Source: Deltaproteobacteria bacterium
Lineage (GTDB): Bacteria > Desulfobacterota > Binatia > DP-6
Assembly: GCA_005888095.1 (NCBI GenBank)
Contig: VBKF01000089.1
Location: 101,898-165,897 of the forward strand
Length of the DNA: 64,000 bases
Direction: 5' to 3'
A program made the translations under genes and the position numbers. Under the pieces are notes generated by a model. The model worked only from the letters and a program-made list of their open reading frames with translations. It searched no databases and was not told where the DNA came from. Position 1 is the first letter of the stretch; each line of letters begins with the position of its first letter. Positions 17,194 through 26,292 of this stretch are shown here, piece by piece.

Positions 17194-20100
17194 ATGACGG
17201 GAGCCTTGGTACGCCTGCTTCCCGCCGGGCGCCGTCTCGCGGTCATTCTCGCGATCCTGGCCGCCTGTCCTGCCTTCGCGCTCCATCGGGAGAGCCCCCC
17301 GGCCATCCGTCTGACGAGCGGCGGTCCAAACTTCGTCCCCCAGACGCGGTCGTGGGCCTTCAGCCTCATCTTCTCCTCGACCGACGACCTCCTCGCCAAC
17401 GGCAGCACCGGGCGGCAGATCTACTACTTCACCCTCTTCGACTACGACTGCCAGCGAGGGGTGATCCCCCCCATCCAGGTGACCTGTCCGGAGCCACCTC
17501 ATCCGTTTCTCGTGCAGCTCACGTCCGGGCCGGGCGATCCCGACAACCCCACCATCGACGGGTCGGGCAACCGCATCGCCTTCGATGCGGACGGCTCGTA
17601 CGGCGGCGGCCAGGGCGCCGGGCACCGGCAGATCTTCGAGCTGGACCTGGATACGGGCGAGCTCCTCCAGGTCACCGCCGCCACCGACGGTGACAGCGTC
17701 CGGCCGTCCATCAACTTCCCGGGCGGGGTCGTCGTCTTCGAGTCGACGGCGGCGCTGAAGGGAGGCACGAGCGGCGTCCCGCAGGTCTTCGCCTTCTTCC
17801 GCACCGCCATCGAGCGGGTCCCGGTCACCGTGCTCTTACAGATCACCAACGGCGCCGGCCCGAGCACGCGGCCGATGCTCGACTACCTCGGCAAGTTCAT
17901 CTCGTTCGAGTCGACCGCCGACCTCCTCGGCGACGGGCACGACACCGGCGTCTCGCAGATCTTCGCGAGCGAGCTCGAGCACGGCAAACCTCCCTTCAGC
18001 AGCCGGCTCATCCAGATCACGCGCGGCGACGCGCCGAGCCATCACCCCTGGATCGCGGAGAAGGATCATTTCGTGCTCTTCGACTCGGCCGCGACCGACC
18101 TGCCCGGGGCCGCCGGCGGCGGAGGGACCGAGATCTACGCCGCCCCCATCGACGCCGGCAACTCGCCGACGGTGGTGCAGTACACGACGGCGAATCCCTT
18201 CGGCAATTGCACGTTTCCGACCTTCTCGCCCGGCACGACGCGGTTCGCCTTCCTGTGTACCGGCGACGCATTCGCGAACGGGACTGCCGGGAACCGCGTC
18301 TTCGCGTTCGACGCGGGCGCCAACCAGCTCTTCCAGATCACGGGCCGCGGCGACGTCGTCGGGCCCATCAGCGCCGCGGTCGGGCTCAACTTCGTGGCGA
18401 TCTCGGACAACACGGACGTCAGCGGCGGGGACGCCTGCGACTACCAGATCTACATCATCGACTACTTCCCGTTCCCGGGGCACTGGATCCCTGCGACGCG
18501 GCCGGGCCAACTCCCATACGACCTGAGTCCGCCGCCGCCGCCCGGTCCCAACTCGAACCTCATCGGCACCCGCACCCTCTCGATCCTGCCCGCCGACCCG
18601 GCGGCCGGGGGGGGCAGCCAGGCGACGCTGACGACGCAGGCCGGAACGTGGGCGGTCGGGGTCGATCCTGGCTACGTGCGGCTCGACATCGCCGCCCGCG
18701 ATGTCAACCAGGAGGCCCGCATCGGCGTCCCGGGAGACACCGTCATCCTGCCGCCCATATCGTTCCCGGGCTTCGGCACCTTCTGCATCGCCGCCTCCGG
18801 CGACGGCGCCGGCGCCCTGGACTGCAACGGCGGACGCGCCGGGGGAGACCTCGACAGCTTCCGGGACCACAACATCGACGATACCGACCCGGCGTGCGTG
18901 ACGGGCTGCCGTGAAGACGGGCACTGCCAGGGATCGCTCCCCGGGCCCCACCACGACCCGGCGCTCGCCAACCCGCCCTCCCCACCCCCTGCCGTGTGCA
19001 ACGGGCCGCCCATCAACGACCGGACCGGCACGTACGGCGCCGGGGGGATGCAGCTCGAGGTCCCCGTGAAGGTCACCCTCTCCGCGTATTGGGGGGTGGA
19101 CGGCGTCCCCTGCACGGCGGACGACACCTACTTCTTCCGGGACGCGCCGAGCACGCTCGCCCTGACCACCGGCAGCGCGACCGGTGCGATCCTCGACGCC
19201 GGCAACGTCCTCGGGGCCACGCTCGAGGCCACCGACGGCGGGGCGCCGTTCGACTGCGCCCGCGTCAAGACGGGCGACCTCACCGGCGGGGAGCTCGTCG
19301 GCACGCTGTCGCTGCTCGACGTCCCCAACCTGGGCCAGCTGACGGATGTGGTCCTCGGCCTGCATCTCGTCGCCGCGCCGGACATCTGCATCAACTGCAC
19401 GTGCAGCAGCGCGACAACCTGCGGCGCCGCCGCCGACTGCGCCGACGCCGATGTCTGCAACGGCACCGAGCAATGCCAGAATCTCACCTGCGTGGCCGGC
19501 AACCCGCTCCCGTGCGACGACGGGAACCCGTGCACGGACGACAGCTGCGACCCGACGGCGGGCTGCGTTCACACCAACAACACCGGGCCGTGCGACGACG
19601 GGAACCCGTGCACCACGTCCGACACCTGTCAGTCCGGCACCTGCGTCGGCGTGGCCGGGGCCAACGGCGGCGCCTGCGACGACGGCAATGGCTGCACGCT
19701 CGGCGACGTCTGCCAGGCGGGCACCTGCACCGGAAGCCCGGCACCGGACGGCTCGCTGTGTGACGACGGGAACCCGTGCACCACCGGCGACTCCTGTCTC
19801 ACCGGCGCCTGTACGGGCGGGCCGGCGGTGCCGGACAACACGCCCTGCTCCGATGGCTCCGTCTGCAACGGGCTCGAGACCTGCGTCGGCGGGGTCTGCA
19901 CGCCCGGCACTGCGCTCAATTGCGACGACGGCAATTCGTGCACCGCGGACTCCTGCGACCCGATCACCGGATGCGCGCACACCACCTCCCCGGACGGGAC
20001 GCCGTGCTACGACGGCAACGGGTGCACGCCGACCGACGTCTGCCAGGGAGGCGCCTGCGTCGGCTCGGGCTCGGTCGCCTGTCCGGCCGCCCCGTGCTCC

Positions 20101-20892
20101 CAGGCGATCTGCGATCCCAGCAACGGGACCTGCTCGACGACGCAGCTGCCGGACGGAGCCGCCTGCGAAGACGGCGACGCCTGCACGACGGGCGACACGT
20201 GTCAGGGCGGCACCTGCGTCGGCGGGGGCCCCGTCGCCTGCGCGCCGCTCGACAGCTGTCACCTCGCGGGAGTCTGCGATCCGGCGAACGGCTGCTCGAA
20301 TCCGGCGAAGGTCAACGGCACGGGGTGCGACGACGGCAGCGCCTGCACGCTGGGTGACGTCTGCCTCAACGGGGTCTGCAGCGGCGTCGTCGTGTCCTGC
20401 GACGACGGCGACCCGTGCAACGGGACCGAGACCTGCGATCCGGCCTCCGGCGGCTGCGTGACGGGGCCCCTGCCCAACTGTGACGACGGCGACCCGTGCA
20501 CGACCGACAGCTGCGTCGCGTTCACGGGGTGCACACACCAGGCGGCCGGTGCATTCGCCTGCGGCCTGAGCGGGATCGAGCAGACGTTCCTCCTGCTCCA
20601 GCAGGATGTCCAGGCGGCTCCGGTCACCGCCCTGGGCGGTCAGAGCCGGCAAACACGTCTGCTCGACCTGGTCGCCCGGGGCCTCGCCAGAGTCGAGAGC
20701 GCACGCAGCGGCCCGGCGCGGCTCCGTGCGCACCAGCTCCAGTTCATTCAGTCGAAGCTGAAGTTCATCACCAATGTCATCGACGCCGGGATGCGCCGGC
20801 TGAAGATCGACCCGAGGCTGGGAGGGACGCTCCGCAGCCTCGCGGTGGGGGCAATGCGAGACGTGCAGTCGCTCCGCGCGAGCATCGCGTAG
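17194..20892 (+). CDS. Secreted protein: PD40/TolB-type propeller plus CDDGNxC Cys-rich repeats
   Basis: 1232 residues from the ATG at 17194, giving a signal peptide ([16 protein letters not shown]). Residues up to about 450 contain repeated blades with [26 protein letters not shown] character, as in TolB/WD40-like propellers. A middle domain (about 460-750) is unrecognised. From about 750 come roughly a dozen Cys-rich repeats of the form [18 protein letters not shown], common in slime-mould and myxobacterial secreted proteins. The last 110 residues are helical and Arg/Leu-rich. It is followed 16 bp later by the TSP3 gene, so the two form an operon. Extracellular binding or matrix function is inferred. 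Confidence 0.82.
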   Translation: MTGALVRLLPAGRRLAVILAILAACPAFALHRESPPAIRLTSGGPNFVPQTRSWAFSLIFSSTDDLLANGSTGRQIYYFTLFDYDCQRGVIPPIQVTCPEPPHPFLVQLTSGPGDPDNPTIDGSGNRIAFDADGSYGGGQGAGHRQIFELDLDTGELLQVTAATDGDSVRPSINFPGGVVVFESTAALKGGTSGVPQVFAFFRTAIERVPVTVLLQITNGAGPSTRPMLDYLGKFISFESTADLLGDGHDTGVSQIFASELEHGKPPFSSRLIQITRGDAPSHHPWIAEKDHFVLFDSAATDLPGAAGGGGTEIYAAPIDAGNSPTVVQYTTANPFGNCTFPTFSPGTTRFAFLCTGDAFANGTAGNRVFAFDAGANQLFQITGRGDVVGPISAAVGLNFVAISDNTDVSGGDACDYQIYIIDYFPFPGHWIPATRPGQLPYDLSPPPPPGPNSNLIGTRTLSILPADPAAGGGSQATLTTQAGTWAVGVDPGYVRLDIAARDVNQEARIGVPGDTVILPPISFPGFGTFCIAASGDGAGALDCNGGRAGGDLDSFRDHNIDDTDPACVTGCREDGHCQGSLPGPHHDPALANPPSPPPAVCNGPPINDRTGTYGAGGMQLEVPVKVTLSAYWGVDGVPCTADDTYFFRDAPSTLALTTGSATGAILDAGNVLGATLEATDGGAPFDCARVKTGDLTGGELVGTLSLLDVPNLGQLTDVVLGLHLVAAPDICINCTCSSATTCGAAADCADADVCNGTEQCQNLTCVAGNPLPCDDGNPCTDDSCDPTAGCVHTNNTGPCDDGNPCTTSDTCQSGTCVGVAGANGGACDDGNGCTLGDVCQAGTCTGSPAPDGSLCDDGNPCTTGDSCLTGACTGGPAVPDNTPCSDGSVCNGLETCVGGVCTPGTALNCDDGNSCTADSCDPITGCAHTTSPDGTPCYDGNGCTPTDVCQGGACVGSGSVACPAAPCSQAICDPSNGTCSTTQLPDGAACEDGDACTTGDTCQGGTCVGGGPVACAPLDSCHLAGVCDPANGCSNPAKVNGTGCDDGSACTLGDVCLNGVCSGVVVSCDDGDPCNGTETCDPASGGCVTGPLPNCDDGDPCTTDSCVAFTGCTHQAAGAFACGLSGIEQTFLLLQQDVQAAPVTALGGQSRQTRLLDLVARGLARVESARSGPARLRAHQLQFIQSKLKFITNVIDAGMRRLKIDPRLGGTLRSLAVGAMRDVQSLRASIA

Positions 20893-20908
20893 CTCACAAG
20901 GGGAACCC

Positions 20909-22201
20909 ATGAGGGAGCGTGTCGAAAACCCATCGAAGAGGCTCAGCGGTGCTTGCGCCGCGGCCCTCGTGCTCTTGCTCTGCCTCGCAGTCCGCACCGC
21001 CTCGGGCGCCGACGAGGCGGGCCTCTACCTGCGCGCGGCGTTGGGCGCGGGCCCGCACCCGAAGAGTCAAGAGTTGCTGCTCAGCCCGGAGGCGCCTGCC
21101 GGTGAGACCCAGCGCCTGCTCGAGACGGGGGTGCGGGTGTCGGACACGCAGGAGCTCGGCCAGTTTCGTTCAACTGCCACGCAGCTCCAGGCGATCGATG
21201 CAGCTCCGACGAAGGCCGTTCTCTACCTCGCGAAGGGACAAACCCAGCCGGTCGAGAACTGCGCCGTGGTCACCGTCGACGTCGTTCGTGAGCGCTCGGC
21301 CACGCGCGAGCTGCTCGCCACCGGGAGCCTGAGGACGAGCCTCTTCTCGATGAGGGAGGGCGCGCTCACGGATCCCAAGACCGTCACGCTGCAAGCGGGG
21401 GACGTCCCCTGGGGGCTCGCCGACGGCGACGCCCTCGTGACGGACGTCCGGGTGCGGAACGATTGCGGCGACGGCAGCCGGACGGTCGGGCTCATCTACG
21501 ATGCCGCCAGCCAGGCGAGTCGTCTCGTCTTCGTGGCCGATGACTCGAGCAGCCCCGCATTCGTCGACAACTGCCCGCTGGTACCCAACCCGGAGCAGAC
21601 CGACCGGGACGGCGACGGCCTCGGCGACGCGTGCGACAACTGCCCAAAGGTCGCGAACCCCGACCAGCAGGACAGCGACCACGACACGGTCGGAGACGCC
21701 TGCGACAACTGTGCGCTCGCCAACCCGGACCAGCTCGACACGGATCAGGACGGGATCGGCGACGCGTGTCAGACGCCGCCGCCCCCGACGCCTTGCACGA
21801 CATGCCCCTGCGGCCCGACCTGCGCCGACACGAACTCGTGTGGCTTCGTCGGCGCGCCGTCCCTCGACGCCCTCGAGTGCTGGCTGCGGGCCTTTCAGAC
21901 GATCCTGACGACGGCGCCACCGGCCGACGTCTCGCCGCAGATCACGCGGCCCCGCTCGCCGATCATGCGCACGCTCGGGCGCGCCACGCGCCGGGTCAGC
22001 AGGCTCCGCGCGCTCCTCACGCGCGGCGTGCGTCCGCGGCGTGCCGGAAGGGGCGTCTCGCGCGTCGAGGGGCAGCTCACGCGCCTCTCGTCACTCGTCC
22101 AGCGGGCCACCAGGGCGGGCCGCATCACTCAGCGGTTGCACGACACGCTGATCGGCGTCGTACACCAGGCGACCTTCACGGCAGAGGGACTCCGGCGCTG
22201 A
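20909..22201 (+). CDS. Secreted protein with thrombospondin type-3 repeats
   Basis: 430 residues with an AAGGGG ribosome site and signal peptide ([19 protein letters not shown]). Residues 40-210 form an unrecognised domain. Then three TSP3 calcium-binding repeats ([54 protein letters not shown]), a Cys cluster ([17 protein letters not shown]) and an Arg-rich helical C-terminus similar in layout to that of the preceding gene product. It is co-transcribed with that gene. The last 26 bp overlap the convergent hybrid kinase gene. Calcium binding at the cell surface is likely; the partner is unknown. Confidence 0.82.
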   Translation: MRERVENPSKRLSGACAAALVLLLCLAVRTASGADEAGLYLRAALGAGPHPKSQELLLSPEAPAGETQRLLETGVRVSDTQELGQFRSTATQLQAIDAAPTKAVLYLAKGQTQPVENCAVVTVDVVRERSATRELLATGSLRTSLFSMREGALTDPKTVTLQAGDVPWGLADGDALVTDVRVRNDCGDGSRTVGLIYDAASQASRLVFVADDSSSPAFVDNCPLVPNPEQTDRDGDGLGDACDNCPKVANPDQQDSDHDTVGDACDNCALANPDQLDTDQDGIGDACQTPPPPTPCTTCPCGPTCADTNSCGFVGAPSLDALECWLRAFQTILTTAPPADVSPQITRPRSPIMRTLGRATRRVSRLRALLTRGVRPRRAGRGVSRVEGQLTRLSSLVQRATRAGRITQRLHDTLIGVVHQATFTAEGLRR

Positions 22202-23816
22202 GCGCCGCGTTGGTGCCGTCCCGCGCGCGGTCCGAGCCCTCCGGGGTCACGTGGGCGAGGTCGGCGACGACGGCGACCAGCTCCGCCGGGTCGACGGGCT
22301 TGGCGAGATGCGCCCGGAAGCCGGCGGCGAGGGCGCGACTGCGGTCCTCCGACGCCGCGTACGCGGTGAGCGCCGCGGCCGGAATCTCCCTGCCGCGCAG
22401 CCGCGCCCGTGCCCTCCCGAGCAGCGTGTAGCCGTCCACCCCCGGCATGGCGATGTCGCTCAGCAGGACGTCGCTCGGCTCGTGCTCCAGGCTCTCCACC
22501 GCATCGCCGGCGGATTCCACCGCCCGCACGGTCGCCCCGGCCTGCTCGAGGACCGCGGCCACCGACTCGCGTGCATCCCGATCGTCGTCCACGACGAGCA
22601 CCCGCACGCCCCGCAGGGTCGGGGCGGCAGGAGGCCGTTCCCCCTGGAGGGCCGGCGGCGCCGTGACGCGCCTCGCCTCCGGGCCCCCCGCGAGCGGGAG
22701 TCTCACCGTGAACGTCGCCCCCTGCCCCCTGCCGTTGCTCTCCGCCGCCACGGCGCCTCCGTGCAGCGCGACGAGGTCGCGTACGATGGCGAGGCCAAGC
22801 CCGAGCCCGCCGTGCGTCCGGGTGCGCGTGCTGTCGGCCTGGCGGAAGCGCTCGAAGACGTGCGGCAGAAATTCGGCCTCGATGCCCTCGCCCTCGTCGC
22901 GAACGGAGACGACGGCCTCGGAGCCGGCGCGCGAGACGCGGAGGACGATGCGGCCGCCCGCTGCCGAGAACTTCACGGCGTTGGAGAGGAGATTCCACAC
23001 CACCTGCTGAAGACGGGCGGGGTCGCCCTCGACCTGGTTCCCCGTCAGCTCGAGCACCTGCTCCAGCCTGACCCCCTTGGCCTCGGCCGCGCCACGAACC
23101 GCGTCGAGCGCCGCTTCGGCGACGTCGGTGAGATTGACCGGACCGACATCGAGGACGAGCTTCCCGCTCACGATGCGAGACACGTCCAGGAGGTCTTCGA
23201 TGAGCTTCGCCTGCGTCACCGCGCTCCGCTCGATCGCCTCGAGCGCGCGCGCCCTCCGCTCCGGGTCGAGCTTGCCGGTCCGCAGGAGGCTCGCCCACAT
23301 GCGGATGGCGCCGAGCGGCGACCGCAGCTCGTGCGACAGCATGGCCAGGAACTGGTCCTTCACCTCGCTCGCCTTGCGCAGCTCGCGCGTGCGCTCCTCC
23401 ACGGTCCGCTCGAGGGTGGATCGCTGCTCGTCGAGCTGGCGGCGGAGGTGCCGCGTCTCGATCGCACGCGCCAGCGAAGCGACGAAGTAGTCACGCTCGA
23501 TGGGCTTCGGAATGAAGTCGTAGGCCCCGCCGCGCAAGGCTTGCACGACGAGGTCGTGCTGCCCGTGGCCCGTGATGAGCAAGGTCGGCGTATCCGGCCG
23601 GAGCGACCGAATCTCCGCGAGCAGCACCAGGCCGTCCATTCCCGGCATCTTGATGTCGCTGACGACGGCATCATAGTCCGTGGCCGCGATCAGGCGGAGC
23701 GCATCCGCCGCCGAGTCGCAGGTGTCCACCGCCGCGTCCGCGAGGCGCAGCCGCAGGGCTTCGGGGAGCGCCCGCAGCAGGGCCGCATCGTCGTCGACGA
23801 TGAGGATGCGGCTCAT
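22176..23816 (-). CDS. REC-HisKA-HATPase-REC hybrid histidine kinase
   Basis: 546 residues. The N-terminal receiver has LIVDDD and phospho-acceptor D54 ([10 protein letters not shown]) with K104; a coiled coil leads to the H-box [10 protein letters not shown] (H162), the N-box [11 protein letters not shown]1 DEGEGI and G2 GGLGLGLAI, and a second receiver carries D454 ([10 protein letters not shown]). A receiver-first kinase usually takes phosphate from an upstream kinase and relays it onward. It overlaps the sensor kinase gene by 4 bp (ATGA), so that kinase is the obvious donor. No DNA-binding output domain is attached. Confidence 0.93.
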   Translation of the reverse strand: MSRILIVDDDAALLRALPEALRLRLADAAVDTCDSAADALRLIAATDYDAVVSDIKMPGMDGLVLLAEIRSLRPDTPTLLITGHGQHDLVVQALRGGAYDFIPKPIERDYFVASLARAIETRHLRRQLDEQRSTLERTVEERTRELRKASEVKDQFLAMLSHELRSPLGAIRMWASLLRTGKLDPERRARALEAIERSAVTQAKLIEDLLDVSRIVSGKLVLDVGPVNLTDVAEAALDAVRGAAEAKGVRLEQVLELTGNQVEGDPARLQQVVWNLLSNAVKFSAAGGRIVLRVSRAGSEAVVSVRDEGEGIEAEFLPHVFERFRQADSTRTRTHGGLGLGLAIVRDLVALHGGAVAAESNGRGQGATFTVRLPLAGGPEARRVTAPPALQGERPPAAPTLRGVRVLVVDDDRDARESVAAVLEQAGATVRAVESAGDAVESLEHEPSDVLLSDIAMPGVDGYTLLGRARARLRGREIPAAALTAYAASEDRSRALAAGFRAHLAKPVDPAELVAVVADLAHVTPEGSDRARDGTNAALSAGVPLP

Positions 23817-24985
23817 GTCGTCACCCGGGACGGCCAGGCTCCGGCGTAGAGCGGGAGCTCGATCCGGAAGGTGGCGCCGCTTGCTTCGCCGGTCCCTTCC
23901 CGGACCAGCGCGATCGAGCCCTCGTGCTCGCGGATGATGCCGTGCGCGATGGAGAGACCGAGACCGGTACCGGCGCCCACGTCCTTGGTGGTGAAGAAGG
24001 GGTGGAAGATGCGCTCCTCCAATCCCGGCGGGACGCCGGGACCGGTATCGCGGAACCGGAGCTGCACCATCCCTTCCCTGATGCTGGAGTCGATGTGGAT
24101 GAGCCTGGCAGCGGAAGTCGACAGCGCGTCACGGGCGTTGGTCAGGAGGTTGATGAAGACCTGCTCGAGCTGGATGGAATTGCCGAGGACGAGCGGATCT
24201 TCGGGGCAGAGGTCCAGCCGCACATCGATCTGGCGGAGGAGGAGCTGGTGCTGCAAGAGCGCGAGGGAGCGTCTGACGACGTCGTTGACCCGCAGCGGCT
24301 CCCGGCTGACGGGGGCCGGCCGGCCGAACGCGCGAATGTGCGAGATGATCTGGGTCGCCTTCCGCACCTGCTCCATGGCGTGGCGCAGGTCTTCGAGGAG
24401 ACGGGTGTTTTCGGCGCCGCCGAGCTCGAGGTAGTCGACGGCGTTCCCGACGAAGAGCCCGATGTTGTTGAGGGGATTGTTCAGCTCGTGAGCGATCCCG
24501 GTCGTCAGCTCGCCGACCGTCGCGAGCTTGCCGGCCTGCACCAGCTGCTCCTGCTTCTCACGCACCTCCTGCTCACGGCGCTGGACCTCGCGGGTGGTCT
24601 CGCGCAGGTCGCCCATGATGTGGATCATGGCCTTGCGACCGTTCTCGAGGCGCAGGCTGGACCGCCGAAAGTCCTCGAGGATGTGCATGAGCGCCCGCCG
24701 CGAGTTGCCGAGCCGCTCGGTCTGTGCCGCGAGCCGGCGGCGGTCCTGCTCGCAATCGACCAGGACGTGCAGCAAGGCCTTGCGCTGCCGGGCGAGCCGC
24801 CGGTTGAGCTCGTTCATGTCGCCCACGATGTGGAGCAGCGCGCGGTGTCGCTCCTCGGCCTTGCGCACACGCTCCTCGAGGCGTCGCACCTGGGCGAGCA
24901 AGCGCGCCTCCTCCTCCGGGAACGGTTCGGTGCCCGTCTCGGCCGCCGGCTCGGGGCGGAGGACGGCGGTCGACTCGCCGCTCAT
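23813..24985 (-). CDS. Soluble sensor histidine kinase with a four-fold His-repeat coiled coil
   Basis: 390 residues. The kinase half has the H-box GIAHELNNPLNNI (H166), N-box NLLTNARDAL, G1 DTGPGV and G2 GTGLGLSIAHG. There is no transmembrane segment. The N-terminal 150 residues are predicted coiled coil containing four copies of [RK]-A-[LM]-[LMI]-H-[IV]-x-x-D with histidines at 52, 73, 101 and 122, spaced 21, 28 and 21 residues, all multiples of seven. The gene overlaps both neighbours by 4 bp, making a PAS protein, kinase, hybrid kinase unit. It probably receives its signal from the PAS protein through coiled-coil contact. Confidence 0.92.
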   Translation of the reverse strand: MSGESTAVLRPEPAAETGTEPFPEEEARLLAQVRRLEERVRKAEERHRALLHIVGDMNELNRRLARQRKALLHVLVDCEQDRRRLAAQTERLGNSRRALMHILEDFRRSSLRLENGRKAMIHIMGDLRETTREVQRREQEVREKQEQLVQAGKLATVGELTTGIAHELNNPLNNIGLFVGNAVDYLELGGAENTRLLEDLRHAMEQVRKATQIISHIRAFGRPAPVSREPLRVNDVVRRSLALLQHQLLLRQIDVRLDLCPEDPLVLGNSIQLEQVFINLLTNARDALSTSAARLIHIDSSIREGMVQLRFRDTGPGVPPGLEERIFHPFFTTKDVGAGTGLGLSIAHGIIREHEGSIALVREGTGEASGATFRIELPLYAGAWPSRVTT

Positions 24986-25935
24986 GGGTGGGTCCTCTCC
25001 GGCTTGGTCCGCTCCAGCTGCTGCCGGAGGGTCTCCACCTCCTTCTCGAGGGCGATCATCTTGAGCTCGCGGCCCACGACGACCTCCTCGAACTTCTCGA
25101 GATCGAGGATCTTCTCCTGCAGCTCGGCCTGCGACGCCCGGAGGTCGCGTACGACGCGGTCGTATGCCCGCACGTCACGCAGGATGCCGATGGCGCCGAT
25201 CACCTTGCCGCTGGAATCGCGCAGCGCCGAGGCGTTGAGCGTCGCCGGAATGATCTCGCCCGAGGCGCTGCGGGTATTCAGGCGCGCGTTCCGCGTCACT
25301 CCGCGCTCGACCACCTCGCGCAACGCGGCCATCAACTCGCGGGTCTCTTCCGGAGGGAGGAAGCGCGACAGCGACTGCTCGAGCACCTCGTTGCGGTGCA
25401 GGCCGAGCAGCTCCGACACGGCGTCGTTGGCCTGCAGGATCTTGCCCGACAGGTCGGAGACGAACACCGGGTCGGGCGCGTGCTTGATCAAGCTCTCCGC
25501 GTACCACCGCGCCTTGTCGAGCTCGCGCATGTCGCGGAGGATGCCGATCGCCCCGATCACCTTGCCGTCGGGCCCGCGCAGGGCGGAAGCGTTCAGGGCG
25601 GTCGGAATGACCTCACCGCTCGCGCTCCGCGGGTTGAGCCGAGCGTTGCGCGTGACGCCGCGCTCCACGACCTCGTCGAGGGCGGCCATGAATTCCCGGC
25701 TCTCGTCCGGGCTGATGAAGCGCGACAGCGACTGCGCGAGCAGCTCGTCCTGACGGAAACCGAGCAGCTCCGACACCGCCGCGTTCGCCTGGAGGATCCG
25801 ACCCTCGAGGTCCGAGACGAACACCGGATCGGGGGCGTTGGCAATGATGAGCTGGGCGTCGAGCACGCCGCGTGACGTCGCTTCCCCCTTGGCCGCCCGC
25901 TCGGTGCCCAGCGACCGCATGCCGGTTGCAGCCAT
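24982..25935 (-). CDS. Tandem-PAS sensory protein with C-terminal signalling helix
   Basis: 317 residues from the ATG at 25935, preceded by a strong GGAGGGAGGG site; a longer frame to 26016 exists but lacks this. Two PAS domains follow each other (APDPVFVSDLEGRILQAN and APDPVFVSDLSGKILQAN), near-copies of one another, each ending with GKVIGAIGILRD. The C-terminus is a coiled coil with EEVVVGRELKMIALEKEVE, a signalling helix often seen just before a kinase domain. Here the kinase is a separate gene overlapping by 4 bp, so the sensor seems split from its kinase. Ligand unknown; no heme or flavin motif is obvious. Confidence 0.9.
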   Translation of the reverse strand: MAATGMRSLGTERAAKGEATSRGVLDAQLIIANAPDPVFVSDLEGRILQANAAVSELLGFRQDELLAQSLSRFISPDESREFMAALDEVVERGVTRNARLNPRSASGEVIPTALNASALRGPDGKVIGAIGILRDMRELDKARWYAESLIKHAPDPVFVSDLSGKILQANDAVSELLGLHRNEVLEQSLSRFLPPEETRELMAALREVVERGVTRNARLNTRSASGEIIPATLNASALRDSSGKVIGAIGILRDVRAYDRVVRDLRASQAELQEKILDLEKFEEVVVGRELKMIALEKEVETLRQQLERTKPERTHP

Positions 25936-26292
25936 CTCGCAATCCCTCCCTCCCACCTGGCAGTCGAAGCGCAGCGTGCGATGCAGTCGGGGCGGTCTTG
26001 GTGATTGCGAGAACACTTAACTACGCCTTTCGGCCGGGCGTGGCAGTCACCCGATGGTGTGACCAGCATCCCCCCTTTTCCCCCATCCCTCTCCCATGCT
26101 CGAGGACGGTGGCAGAACCACGCGGACGGCTCGGGGCTCGTGAACGTGTCCAGCGTTCAGCGGCAGCGTTGGCCTCCAAACCACGCGCTGTGGTAGGGAC
26201 TGCGCGCACCGACAAGCAGTGACGCGGCACGAGGCCTGGCGGGGGGCCTGGGTCGAGAGTCCGTGGGGATGGCCTCTCGTGCGCGAGGTTGC
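25936..26292. other. Divergent intergenic region, about 350 bp
   Basis: Lies between the PAS/kinase operon and the membrane hybrid kinase, both reading outward. It is less GC-rich near 26010-26035 (AACACTTAACTACG), a plausible promoter area for the leftward operon. No ORF or RNA gene recognised. Confidence 0.4.

Noticed and set aside
17836..20997. 1053-residue reverse frame over the propeller/Cys-repeat gene
   Set aside because: Low-complexity Ala/Arg/Val composition and no recognisable motif; the forward gene has a signal peptide and clear repeats.
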